From Devosia sp. (GTDB lineage: Bacteria > Pseudomonadota > Alphaproteobacteria > Rhizobiales > Devosiaceae), in NCBI GenBank assembly GCA_011322005.1, contig DROE01000138.1:1-29608 (forward strand): a DNA stretch of 29,608 bases, given 5' to 3'. This document shows positions 16,282 to 24,291 of this stretch, piece after piece. The translations under genes were made by a program, and so were the position numbers. Positions within the stretch are counted from its first letter, which is position 1. Each line of letters begins with the position of its first letter. The notes beneath the pieces were generated by a model. It did no database searches. It saw only the letters and a program-made list of their open reading frames with translations, and was not told the origin of the DNA.

Positions 16282-17745
16282 CTAAACCACCGTGAACTGG
16301 CCCATCATTCCGGCGTCCTCGTGCTCCAGAATGTGGCAGTGATACATATAGGGCAGGTTGGGGTCGGTATAATCCTCGAACCTTGTCAGGATGCGGGCGC
16401 GTTCACCGGCGCGCAGCAGAACAGTGTCTTTCAGACCCTGTTCGGCGGGACCGACGGAGCGGCCATCCCGGTCCAGAATGCGGAACTGGGTGTTGTGCAC
16501 GTGGAAGGGGTGAGCCATGCGCGAGCGGTTCTCCAACTCCCAGATTTCGGTGGTATTGACCGGAACCCTCTCATTGATGACGTTCATGTCCATCTGAACA
16601 TTGTTGATGGTAAAGCGTCCCATCATCATCATGCCGCGCATGTCGAGCACAAAACGGCGGGTGTTGACGGCTTGAGCGGCGGTTGCCGGAGCCAGGCTTG
16701 CCAGTTTTGCGGGCAGCGGGTTTGAGGGGGCAAGGTTTTGAGCGGGCCTTAGTTCAAGAAAAGCAAATTCGGGGCTGAGTTCTGTTTGCGAGAGGCGCAC
16801 AAAATGGGTCAGGGTGGTGTTTTCACCGTCCGACATGTCCACGATGATTTCGGCCCTCTCTCCGGGGGCCAGCGCCATGACCTGCATTTCCACCGGCTGA
16901 GCCAGCAGTCCGCCGTCGGAGGCGATTTTCTTGAAACTGCGCCCGTCGCTGAACCCAATGGTATAGATTGAGCCGTTGGCCCCGTTGAGCAGGCGCAGGC
17001 GCACCAGAGACGTTGTGACATCAAATACCGCGCCGATTGTGCCGTTGGCCATGGGGATATTGCCGGTCAGGCCCATCATATTGTCGTGCATGTTGGGGGC
17101 GTAAGGCATGGTGCCATCGGCAAGGATTGTTCTGTCCTGCAGGGCTACCGGAATGTCATCGACGCCATAGGTTTCAGGCAGGCCCAGGGCTTTTGCCTCT
17201 TCATCCTCAACAATAATCATGCCCGCAATTCCGGCCCAGACCTGCTCGGCGGTTTTGCCCATCAGGTGGGAATGGTACCACATGGTGGAGGCTTTCTGAC
17301 GGACTTTGAATTCAGGGGACCAGGTGGTGGCCGGGTTGATAACCTGATGGGGGCCGCCATCGGCGTGGGCGGGCAGGTGAAAGCCATGCCAGTGCAGGGT
17401 TGTTTGTTCGCGCAGGGAGTTGGTGACATTCATGCGCACATCCTCCCCGGCTCTAAAGTGCATCACGGGCCCGAGGAAGGCACCATTGATGCCTTTTGTG
17501 GGGGTTTTTAACCCTGCGATAAATTCGCTTACGCCATCCTGAATATCCAGATTGAAAACCCTTGTTCCCGCTTCCATAACCCCCTCATCAAGGGGAGGAA
17601 TGGCCAGCGGATTCTTTATGCCGCCAACGGTTGCCGCTTTGGAAGACTGGGTGAACAACAGTGCACTGGCGCCTCCGGTTGCGCCCAGGGCGGCGGTGCC
17701 GAGCAACAGGTTGCGGCGGGAAAGGCGTACGGTTTTTCCATTCAT
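16282..17745 (-). CDS. Tat-exported multicopper oxidase
   Basis: This 487-residue periplasmic protein has three cupredoxin domains. The Tat signal has SRRNLLLG at residues 9-16, with a hydrophobic core to about 36. All four copper-ligand motifs are intact: HWHGFH (118-123), WYHSH (156-160), HPFHVH (412-417) and HCHILEHEDAGMM (469-481), with the type 1 cysteine at 470 and the axial Met at 480. It resembles the CueO/bilirubin-oxidase/FtsP-like group. Likely substrates are Cu(I), other metal ions or phenolics. A Met cluster (MRGMMMMG, about 369-376) may bind copper. FtsP homologues lack copper ligands, so this should be a true oxidase. The ATG at 17745 is set by the Tat signal, and a frame extension to 17802 is disfavoured. 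A perfect 24-bp dyad lies in its promoter. Confidence 0.93.
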   Translation of the reverse strand: MNGKTVRLSRRNLLLGTAALGATGGASALLFTQSSKAATVGGIKNPLAIPPLDEGVMEAGTRVFNLDIQDGVSEFIAGLKTPTKGINGAFLGPVMHFRAGEDVRMNVTNSLREQTTLHWHGFHLPAHADGGPHQVINPATTWSPEFKVRQKASTMWYHSHLMGKTAEQVWAGIAGMIIVEDEEAKALGLPETYGVDDIPVALQDRTILADGTMPYAPNMHDNMMGLTGNIPMANGTIGAVFDVTTSLVRLRLLNGANGSIYTIGFSDGRSFKKIASDGGLLAQPVEMQVMALAPGERAEIIVDMSDGENTTLTHFVRLSQTELSPEFAFLELRPAQNLAPSNPLPAKLASLAPATAAQAVNTRRFVLDMRGMMMMGRFTINNVQMDMNVINERVPVNTTEIWELENRSRMAHPFHVHNTQFRILDRDGRSVGPAEQGLKDTVLLRAGERARILTRFEDYTDPNLPYMYHCHILEHEDAGMMGQFTVV

Positions 17746-17809
17746 GATGTTTTCTTTCAGGAGGGTTGGTCTGGCGGTGTTGCTAAGCAATAAAGGCGGC
17801 AATGAGACG

Positions 17810-17839
17810 AATATATTACCTTTTGGTAATATATGTCCA
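17810..17839 (-). promoter_or_regulatory. Promoter plus 24-bp perfect dyad (operator) of the multicopper oxidase gene
   Basis: On the minus strand, TGGACA (17839-17834) and TATATT (17815-17810) are 18 bases apart. The perfect inverted repeat ATATATTACC-N4-GGTAATATAT (17811-17834) covers the spacer and most of the -10. This places an operator on the promoter core, as for a MerR-type activator or an ArsR-type repressor. The half-site does not match the CueR or CsoR sites I know. The expected transcript start is near 17803, about 58 bases before the ATG. Confidence 0.6.
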
Positions 17840-17950
17840 CCTCCAGTTATGAAGGAGTGCTGGTGCGGCCTTGTAATTGGAGCGTGATTTGCTTTTGGGC
17901 AAGGAGCGCTTAAAGCTTGCAGTTATCGCGTTTCACAACGGAGAAAGCCC

Positions 17951-18265
17951 ATGGCCAAATTCGCAATATTCTATCTTGGTGGCAACAAGGAAATGAGCCC
18001 GGAGGACGCCAAGGCCCACCGGCAGGGCTGGCAGGTCTGGCTCAACGGGCTGGGGGAAGCTGTTGTCAGTCCGGCAAACCCGCTCAAGGGGAGCAAATCC
18101 GTTTCCAGGGCAGGGGTTTCCGATGCGGATGGCGTCACCCGCATTACCGGCTATACGATTGTTGAGGCCCCTGACATGGAGGCGGCGCTGGCCATGGCCA
18201 AGGACTGCCCGTTCCTTGACATGGGCACGCTTGAGGTTGCCGAGATGATGAGCATGGGAGGTTAG
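17951..18265 (+). CDS. YCII-related domain protein
   Basis: This 104-residue cytoplasmic protein fits the YCII-related (YciI/DGPF) superfamily of small ferredoxin-like alpha-beta proteins. The opening MAKFAIFYLGG strand, a WQVWLNGLGEAVVSPANPL segment (residues about 28-46) and the late ITGYTIVEAPDMEAALAMAKDCPFL run are typical. Some relatives associate with extracytoplasmic-function sigma factors or act as dehalogenase-like or muconolactone-isomerase-like enzymes, but no reaction can be assigned here. The ATG at 17951 has GGAGA six bases upstream, a strong site. It diverges from the multicopper oxidase gene, with the dyad lying in the shared gap, so joint regulation is possible. A repeat element starts 12 bases after the stop. 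Confidence 0.82.
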   Translation: MAKFAIFYLGGNKEMSPEDAKAHRQGWQVWLNGLGEAVVSPANPLKGSKSVSRAGVSDADGVTRITGYTIVEAPDMEAALAMAKDCPFLDMGTLEVAEMMSMGG

Positions 18266-18276
18266 AGAACCTTGCT

Positions 18277-18384
18277 GTCATTGCGAACGTCCTCATCCTG
18301 AGCCTGTCGAAGGATGGACGTGCGGCAATCCAGAATTGCAGGTGTCAGCGCATTATCACTCTCATATCGCTTCCTCGCAATGAC
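18277..18384. repeat. Composite intergenic repeat with a nested palindrome
   Basis: GTCATTGCGA (18277-18286) and TCGCAATGAC (18375-18384) form perfect terminal inverted repeats of a 108-bp element. Inside it, 18287-18321 is a separate 35-bp palindromic unit bounded by ACGTCC and GGACGT and containing CATCCT...AGGATG. Both parts resemble short dispersed repeats seen in many alphaproteobacterial intergenic regions. ACGT appears at both borders of the inner unit. The element lies between two convergent genes and could also act as a terminator. No protein is encoded. Confidence 0.7.
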
Positions 18385-18401
18385 GCTGAAAGCCCCATGG
18401 C

Positions 18402-20177
18402 TCACATGGGCCAGATAAGCAAAATCATCGGCACGGCAACGGCGGTGACGATGATTTCCAGCGGCAGGCCCATGGGCCAGTAGTCGCCGAACTTGTAGCC
18501 ACCCGGCCCCAGGATCAGCATATTGTTCTTGTGTCCGATGGGAGTGAGAAAGGCGCAGGAAGCGCCAATGGCCACCGCCATCAAAAACGGGTCGGCGCTG
18601 GTTCCAAGGGTGTTGGCGAGCTGGATGGCGATGGGGGCGGCAATGATGGTGGTTGCGGTATTGTTCAGGACATCGGACAGGGTCATGGTGGTGACAAGGA
18701 TAACCGCAAGGGCGACCCAGCCGGGAAGGCCCGAAGTTGCGCTGGCCAGCCATCCGGCAATCAGGGCAGTGCCCCCGGTTGAATCAAGGGCTGCGCCCAG
18801 CGGTATCATGGAGCCCAAAAGCACAATAACCGGCCATTCGACGCTGTCGTAAAGTTCGCGCAGGGGCAGAATATCAAACAGGACCAGCCCGATGGCGGCC
18901 AGCGCCAGGGCAATGGGCAGGGGGACAAAACCAAAAGCCCCCAGCCCGATAGCGGCGGAAAACATCCCGATCGCGCCCCAGGCCTTGTCGTGGCGGGTCA
19001 CCGTCAGGTTGCGATCGGCAAGGGGCAGAATGTCAAGGCGGCCAAAAACCTCGCCCATGGAAGAAGCATCCCCCAGCAGCAGCAGAATATCACCCGGTTT
19101 CACTTTAGTGCGACGTACTCTTTCTTTTATGGTCTTGCCCATGCGCGACAGGCCGATCATGGAAACGCCGTGGGCGCGCAGCATCTGGATTTCATTGGCT
19201 GAACGGCCGACAAGCCGGCTTTCGCGGGTGACGACGGCTTCGGCCAGAACCTGCTCGGAGGAAAGTTCGGCTATCTGGCCCGCCTTGCCCTGAAACTTGA
19301 TTTTAAGGGCGCCGGAAAGGGCGTTGAGCGCTTCGGTGCTGCCCTGAATAATCAGAATGTCGCCTGATCCGATTTCGGCCAGACGGGCGCGGCCGGGCAG
19401 GCGATCGCCCTTGCGGACCAGCCCCAGAACCACGCAATCATTCTCTTCAGCGACCTCGTCGAGGTCGCGCACCTTGTCGCCAATGATTTTGGCGTTTTGT
19501 GGCACCACCAGTTCAGCCACAAAGTCGCCGACGCTTTCAAGTTCCTCCATCGGGGTCTGTTTGGAGCCATGGTCGGGGATCAGACGCCAGCCGACAAGCG
19601 CGATAAAGGCAAGACCGGCGATGGCGACCGCCAGCCCGACGGGGGCAAAGTCGAACATGGCAAATGGCGCCCCCAGCGCCTCGTTGCGATAGGAGGCGAT
19701 GATGATGTTGGGCGGGGTGCCGATAAGGGTAGCCATGCCGCCAAGGATGGTGGCGAACGAAAGCGGCATCAGCGAGCGGGAAGGGGCGCGCCCCGACTGG
19801 CGGGCGGCCTGAATATCCACCGGCATCAAAAGGGCAAGGGCGGCGACATTGTTCATGAAGGCGGAAAGGGTTCCCCCGATGACCCCCATCAGGGTGATAT
19901 GGGCGGCTAGAGAACGGGAGCGGTCGATGGCAAGGCGGGTGATGAGGTCAACGGCGCCCGAGCGCATCAGGCCGGCCGAAATTACCAGTACCAGCGCCAC
20001 AATGATTGTCGCCTCGTGACCGAAGCCCGAGAAAGCTTCCTTGGCAGGCACCACTCCGAGCACCACCCCGGCGACAAGGGCGGCAAAGGCTACCAGGTCA
20101 TAACGCCAGCGGCCCCAGAGCAGGCCGGCCAGAACAAGGCCGATAAGAGAAAACAGGATGATTTGCTGGGAGGTCAA
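18402..20177 (-). CDS. SLC13 family permease with two TrkA-C domains
   Basis: This 591-residue inner-membrane protein of the divalent-anion:Na+ symporter (SLC13/ArsB-like) group has an N-terminal transport half (about 1-200) with FMNNVAALALLMP near 107 and LIGTPPN near 151. Two cytosolic TrkA-C (RCK-C) domains follow (about 222-286 and 311-372), then a second transport half with NNTATT at 505-510 and TPIGHKNN near 545. Substrates in this group include sulfate, citrate or dicarboxylates, and none can be chosen here. I use TTG at 20177, with AGAG about eight bases upstream. Longer frames (ATG at 20255, or up to 20339) would add polar residues, and the longest would pass through the secA terminator hairpin. 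No promoter is evident after that terminator. Confidence 0.85.
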   Translation of the reverse strand: MTSQQIILFSLIGLVLAGLLWGRWRYDLVAFAALVAGVVLGVVPAKEAFSGFGHEATIIVALVLVISAGLMRSGAVDLITRLAIDRSRSLAAHITLMGVIGGTLSAFMNNVAALALLMPVDIQAARQSGRAPSRSLMPLSFATILGGMATLIGTPPNIIIASYRNEALGAPFAMFDFAPVGLAVAIAGLAFIALVGWRLIPDHGSKQTPMEELESVGDFVAELVVPQNAKIIGDKVRDLDEVAEENDCVVLGLVRKGDRLPGRARLAEIGSGDILIIQGSTEALNALSGALKIKFQGKAGQIAELSSEQVLAEAVVTRESRLVGRSANEIQMLRAHGVSMIGLSRMGKTIKERVRRTKVKPGDILLLLGDASSMGEVFGRLDILPLADRNLTVTRHDKAWGAIGMFSAAIGLGAFGFVPLPIALALAAIGLVLFDILPLRELYDSVEWPVIVLLGSMIPLGAALDSTGGTALIAGWLASATSGLPGWVALAVILVTTMTLSDVLNNTATTIIAAPIAIQLANTLGTSADPFLMAVAIGASCAFLTPIGHKNNMLILGPGGYKFGDYWPMGLPLEIIVTAVAVPMILLIWPM

Positions 20178-20268
20178 ATTGGTGTCTCTTTGCTGGTGCC
20201 ATCGCGGGAGACAAGTTTTGGGCCAGATAGCAAACAGGCGCAAGACGGGCGACATCAAAAGCGGGGAT

Positions 20269-20299
20269 AAAAAAATGGGCGGCCTTGGAGAAGCCGCCC
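20269..20299 (-). terminator. Rho-independent terminator of secA
   Basis: Read on the minus strand, GGGCGGC and GCCGCCC (20299-20293 and 20283-20277) form a 7-bp GC stem with short inner pairs, followed by A then TTTTTTT (20275-20269). It lies about 150 bases after the secA stop and before the permease start. A second hairpin without a U-run (TGCCGGG-N4-CCCGGCA, 20314-20331) precedes it, and another (CCGGGC/GCCCGG, 20431-20447) sits directly after the secA stop. Confidence 0.85.
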
Positions 20300-20405
20300 G
20301 ATTTGAAATCATCTGCCGGGAATGCCCGGCACCGCTCAAATGACTGAAAACGGTTTAGCAGGACGATTTTAACGAAAATTGCGGCACACCGATAAAATTT
20401 TAGGC

Positions 20406-20425
20406 AAAGTCCACCAAAGTCCACC
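20406..20425. repeat. Tandem direct repeat, 2 x 10 bp
   Basis: AAAGTCCACC occurs twice in perfect tandem in the secA 3' untranslated region. It is too short to assign a role. Confidence 0.6.
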
Positions 20426-20448
20426 ACATACCGGGCAAGTTGCCCGGA

Positions 20449-23145
20449 TCAAAACCTGCCATGGCAGTGCTTGAACTTTTTGCCCGACCCGCAGGGGCAG
20501 CGATCATTGCGGCGGGTGGACCTTAATTGCTCCGGGGTCAAGGTTTTGCTTTGCGCTTTCTTGACGGCTTCGGCGTCAAGAGGGTCGGCTTCGTTCATTG
20601 TTGCCTGGGTCGTTCCCAGGGCTCCGGCTTCGGCAGTCAAAGGCTGCAGCGAGGGGGCGGGCTGACGAATCTGGATATTGATATGGGCCAGTTGCGAGGT
20701 AACGAGTTCGCGCAGGCTGTCGAGCAGGGTCTGGAACAACTCGTAGCTTTCCTGTTTGAACTCGTTGAGCGGATCGCGCTGGGCCAGACCGCGCCAGCCG
20801 ATAACCTTTTGCAGATGGTCAAGGGTAATCAGGTGCTCGCGCCACAGGCCGTCAATGGAATTGAGAAGGATTTGCTTTTCCACCTGCCGCATGATTTCGG
20901 GGCCGTACTGGGCGGCCTTTGCGGCCATGACCTTGTTTGCGGCGTCGACCAGACGTTCACGCACGATGTCAATGTCGATACCCTCTTCGGCAGCCCAGTC
21001 GGCTATCGGGGCTTCCACATTCAGGTAGGTTCTGGCCGCTTCTGTCAGCTGTTCGGTGTTCCATTGTTCGGGATAGGCATGTTTGGGAATGGCCTTCTCG
21101 ATGATGACATCCACCACGTCTTCGCGCATGGCGGCAACGGTTTCCGTTACGTTGTCATCATCCATCAGGTCGAGGCGCTGCTCAAAAATCACCTTGCGCT
21201 GGTCGTTCATCACGTCATCATATTTGAGGATGTTCTTGCGGATATCAAAGTTGCGCGCTTCGACCTTGCCCTGCGCGCGCTCGATGGCTTTGGTCACCCA
21301 GGGGTGGGTGATGCTTTCTCCATCTTCCAGCCCGAGTTTTTCCAGCATTGAATCCATGCGCTCAATTGGGAAAATACGCATCAGATCGTCTTGCAAAGAC
21401 AAGAAGAATTTGGAACGACCCGGATCGCCCTGGCGTCCGGAGCGCCCGCGCAGCTGGTTGTCGATACGCCGGCTCTCGTGGCGCTCGGTGCCAACCACAA
21501 ACAGTCCGCCGGCGGAAAGTGCCTTCTTTTTGTCCATCTCGATGGCGGCGTCGATTTCTGCGATTTTCTTTTCAAGCATTTTGCCTTCAAGGCCCTCAGT
21601 TTCGGCAGCAATGCGCAGTTCCCGATTGCCTCCAAGCTGAATGTCGGTGCCCCGGCCCGCCATGTTGGTGGCGATGGTCACCGCACCGGGTACCCCGGCG
21701 TCCCCGATGATCTGGGCCTCCTGCTCGTGATGGCGGGCGTTGAGAACCTTGATGTTCTTTGTGCCGACCTTTTTCAACCTTTGAGCAAGGTCCTCGGACT
21801 TTTCGATGGAAGTGGTGCCCACCAGCACCGGCTGACCGCGTTCCTGACAATCTTTGACCAGTTCGGCGATGGCGTTGAATTTTTCCTCTGCGGTGCGGAA
21901 AATCGCGTCGTCCTCGTCCAGGCGGGCAGCTTCGACATTGGTGGGAACAGTAACGACCTCGAGGGAATAGATGTCGATAAACTCCTGGGCCTCGGTGGCT
22001 GCGGTGCCAGTCATGCCTGCGAGTTTCTTGTAGAGCCGGAAATAGTTCTGGAAGGTTATGGAAGCCAGGGTTTGGCTCTCGGCCTGAATGTTAGCTCCTT
22101 CCTTGGCTTCAAGCGCCTGATGCAGACCTTCGGAATAACGGCGGCCGGGCATCATGCGTCCGGTAAACTCGTCGATAATGACCACTTCATTGTTGCGCAC
22201 GATATAGTCTTTGTCCCGGGTGAACAATCTGTGAGCCCGCAAGGCATTATTGAGGTGATGAACAACGGAGACGTTTTCGGCGTCATAAAGCGAGCCGCCG
22301 GTAATAACGCCATCAGCGAGCAACTGTTCTTCAAGTTTCTCGATACCCGCTTCGGTGAAACCCGCGGTGCGGGTTTTTTCATCAAGCTCGTAGTCTCCCG
22401 GCTCGATGATCGCCATGTATTTATCGAGTTTGACATATTGTTCGGAACGATCCTCGGCGGGGCCCGAGATTATGAGGGGAGTGCGCGCCTCGTCGATCAG
22501 GATAGAGTCCACCTCGTCCACGATCGCGAAATTGTGACCGCGCTGCACCATCTGGCCACGGGTGTGTTTCATATTGTCGCGCAGGTAGTCAAATCCGAAC
22601 TCGTTGTTGGTTCCATAGGTGACATCGGCCCCATAAGCTTCCTTGCGCTCTTCATCAGAAAGGCCATGCACGATGACACCAACGTCCAGACCCAGAAACT
22701 TGTAAATCTCTCCCATCCAGGCGGCATCGCGGGAGGCCAAATAGTCGTTTACGGTAACAACGTGAACGCCCTTTCCCTCAAGGGCGTTGAGATAGACGGC
22801 GAGCGTTGCCACCAGGGTCTTGCCCTCGCCGGTGCGCATTTCGGCGATGGCATTGTCGTTGAGCACCATGCCACCCACAAGCTGCACATCGAAGTGGCGC
22901 AGGCCCAGTGTGCGCTTGGAGGCCTCGCGCACGGTGGCAAAAGCGGGGACCAGCAGGCTTTGGGGGTCGGTGCCCGCGGCTATCCGGTCACGGAATTCCT
23001 GCGTTCTTGCCTTCAGTTCTTCGTCGGACAGTTTTTCCAGTTCTGCCTCAAGGGCATTTATCGCGTCGACCTTGGGCTGATAGGACTTGATGCGACGATC
23101 ATTGACAGTTCCGAACAATTTCCGGGCAAACGCGGCGACGACCAT
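20449..23145 (-). CDS. secA: Preprotein translocase ATPase SecA
   Basis: This 898-residue motor ATPase drives proteins through SecYEG. The N-terminus [12 protein letters not shown] is typical. Walker A appears in [10 protein letters not shown] near residue 100 and the DEVDS box near 209. The preprotein-binding, helical-wing and scaffold regions follow. The C-terminus ends with the zinc-binding SEC-C motif [16 protein letters not shown]. The ATG at 23145 is supported by AAGGA nine bases upstream. An ATG at 23154 abuts that sequence and is less likely. It is divergent from the ppiC-type gene and apparently monocistronic, ended by the terminator at 20269-20299. The predicted leader of about 110 bases holds a 13-codon ORF and a hairpin. 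Confidence 0.98.
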   Translation of the reverse strand: MVVAAFARKLFGTVNDRRIKSYQPKVDAINALEAELEKLSDEELKARTQEFRDRIAAGTDPQSLLVPAFATVREASKRTLGLRHFDVQLVGGMVLNDNAIAEMRTGEGKTLVATLAVYLNALEGKGVHVVTVNDYLASRDAAWMGEIYKFLGLDVGVIVHGLSDEERKEAYGADVTYGTNNEFGFDYLRDNMKHTRGQMVQRGHNFAIVDEVDSILIDEARTPLIISGPAEDRSEQYVKLDKYMAIIEPGDYELDEKTRTAGFTEAGIEKLEEQLLADGVITGGSLYDAENVSVVHHLNNALRAHRLFTRDKDYIVRNNEVVIIDEFTGRMMPGRRYSEGLHQALEAKEGANIQAESQTLASITFQNYFRLYKKLAGMTGTAATEAQEFIDIYSLEVVTVPTNVEAARLDEDDAIFRTAEEKFNAIAELVKDCQERGQPVLVGTTSIEKSEDLAQRLKKVGTKNIKVLNARHHEQEAQIIGDAGVPGAVTIATNMAGRGTDIQLGGNRELRIAAETEGLEGKMLEKKIAEIDAAIEMDKKKALSAGGLFVVGTERHESRRIDNQLRGRSGRQGDPGRSKFFLSLQDDLMRIFPIERMDSMLEKLGLEDGESITHPWVTKAIERAQGKVEARNFDIRKNILKYDDVMNDQRKVIFEQRLDLMDDDNVTETVAAMREDVVDVIIEKAIPKHAYPEQWNTEQLTEAARTYLNVEAPIADWAAEEGIDIDIVRERLVDAANKVMAAKAAQYGPEIMRQVEKQILLNSIDGLWREHLITLDHLQKVIGWRGLAQRDPLNEFKQESYELFQTLLDSLRELVTSQLAHINIQIRQPAPSLQPLTAEAGALGTTQATMNEADPLDAEAVKKAQSKTLTPEQLRSTRRNDRCPCGSGKKFKHCHGRF

Positions 23146-23173
23146 TGGTAACATTCCTTCAGAGGCAGGCGGG

Positions 23174-23209
23174 AAACTGATGCCACAAGTCGGCAATCCG
23201 GACCAGTTT
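23174..23209 (-). promoter_or_regulatory. Hairpin in the secA leader
   Basis: On the minus strand, AAACTG (23209-23204) pairs with CAGTTT (23179-23174), with an inner TGCC/GGCA stem. The hairpin begins immediately after the stop of the leader ORF and ends about 15 bases before the secA Shine-Dalgarno, so a ribosome paused at that stop would cover its 5' arm. Confidence 0.4.
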
Positions 23210-23251
23210 TCAAGGTGGGGCGGACCGTATGAGGGGCACCAGAAAAGCCAT
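23210..23251 (-). CDS. Possible secA leader peptide (13 codons)
   Basis: An ATG at 23251 opens a 13-codon frame, [13 protein letters not shown] then TGA, four bases after the predicted secA transcript start. It is hydrophobic at the start and ends Arg-Ser-Ala-Pro-Pro-stop, a context prone to slow termination. It is loosely similar to the RAPP/RAPG arrest motifs I recall for the Apd/Apc secretion monitors. It lacks a Shine-Dalgarno and is too short to fill the ribosome tunnel. The same frame is open upstream to a TTG in the promoter, which would give about 29 residues. This may be chance. Confidence 0.2.
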   Translation of the reverse strand: MAFLVPLIRSAPP

Positions 23252-23261
23252 GTGCGGGGCA

Positions 23262-23290
23262 GATGTAGAAGCGAGCCGGTGTCTTGTCAA
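23262..23290 (-). promoter_or_regulatory. Candidate secA promoter
   Basis: On the minus strand, TTGACA (23290-23285) is followed after exactly 17 bases by TACATC (23267-23262), predicting a start near 23255 and a leader of about 110 bases to the secA ATG. Confidence 0.45.
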
Positions 23291-23362
23291 CGCCTCCAAA
23301 ATGGTTCAAACCAAAGGGCCTGAAGCAAGATTTGCGCGTAAAGAGAAATCGGAGACAAAAAC

Positions 23363-24235
23363 ATGATCCCCCAGATTGGCAAACAGGCTGTAAAGTCATT
23401 GATGATTGCGGTGTTTGTACTGGGGGGGGCGACAAGCGTCGTACTGGCACAGGAAAGCGCCTCGCCCGCACTTGACGTTGTCGCACGCGTTGACGGAGTT
23501 CCCATCACCGAGGCGGAACTGATCTTTGCAGCGGAAGATCTGGCGCAGGATTTGAGTTCGGTTCCCCCCGCGGAGCAACGCGCATTTCTCATCAGCGTGC
23601 TTATCGACATGAAATTGATGGCCAATCAGGCGCGCGAACTGGAACTCGATAAGACTGAAATATTTGCGCGCAGGCAAACTTATCTGGAGGAGCGGGCGCT
23701 GCGTCGCGCCTATTTTACGACTTTTGTGGAAACCGAAGTCACCGAGGAAGCCACCCGCGCTGCCTACGAAAAAATTATCGCATCCGAATCACCGCGCGAA
23801 GAGGTGCGGGCGCGCCATATTCTTCTGGCCACGCTTGAGGATGCCCAGGCGGTTATTGCCGAGTTGGAAGCGGGGCGTCCGTTCGAGGATGTAGCCAGGG
23901 AAAAGTCCACAGGGCCGTCAGGCCCCAATGGTGGCGATCTCGGGTTTTTCGGGCGCGGGCAGATGGTGCCGGAGTTCGAAAACGCCGTTTTTGCGCTTGA
24001 AACAGGCCAGGTCTCCGAGCCGGTGCAGACGCAGTTCGGCTGGCATGTGATCAAGATGGAGGAGCGCCGACAGAGTTCACCGCCACCGTTTGAGCAACTG
24101 GCCGGACGTCTGCGCCAGCAGTTGCTTGTTGAGGAATTTGAAGCCCAGGTGGAGGCTCTGAAGTCTTCTGCGGTTATTGAGATTACCGACCCCGAGCTTG
24201 CCGCCGCTTTTGCAGCCCAGAACAGCGCCAACTAG
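23363..24235 (+). CDS. Periplasmic PpiC-type peptidylprolyl isomerase
   Basis: This 290-residue foldase has a signal peptide cleaved after VLA at about residue 29. An N-terminal SurA-like helical region (about 35-140) precedes a parvulin domain (about 148-235) with ARHILLATLEDA, GGDLGFFGRGQMVPEFENAVF and QFGWHVIKMEE, the standard parvulin pattern. A short helical C-terminus follows. It should assist folding of exported proteins. It is transcribed divergently from secA, a recurrent pairing in Hyphomicrobiales. The ATG at 23363 has CGGAG eight bases upstream. The argJ gene follows after 56 bases with no terminator visible, so the two are probably co-transcribed. It lacks the lipobox of PrsA-type foldases. 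Confidence 0.92.
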   Translation: MIPQIGKQAVKSLMIAVFVLGGATSVVLAQESASPALDVVARVDGVPITEAELIFAAEDLAQDLSSVPPAEQRAFLISVLIDMKLMANQARELELDKTEIFARRQTYLEERALRRAYFTTFVETEVTEEATRAAYEKIIASESPREEVRARHILLATLEDAQAVIAELEAGRPFEDVAREKSTGPSGPNGGDLGFFGRGQMVPEFENAVFALETGQVSEPVQTQFGWHVIKMEERRQSSPPPFEQLAGRLRQQLLVEEFEAQVEALKSSAVIEITDPELAAAFAAQNSAN

Positions 24236-24291
24236 GCCCCGGCGCCAGGTCGGCAGTCCCATTGTATGGTTTTATTGTTGAGGTCATCCAG

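Noticed and set aside
20314..20331. Hairpin TGCCGGG-N4-CCCGGCA after secA as a second terminator
   Set aside because: No U-run follows on the minus strand. The stronger hairpin with T7 lies a few bases further on.
20178..20339. Longer N-terminus for the SLC13 permease
   Set aside because: The extension is polar, and its first part is the secA 3' region including the terminator hairpin. TTG at 20177 leads straight into the first membrane helix.
21391..23151. Long open frame (about 586 codons) on the + strand opposite secA
   Set aside because: It is the mirror of a strongly recognised secA reading frame in a GC-rich gene. Its translation shows no family features, so it is an antisense artefact.
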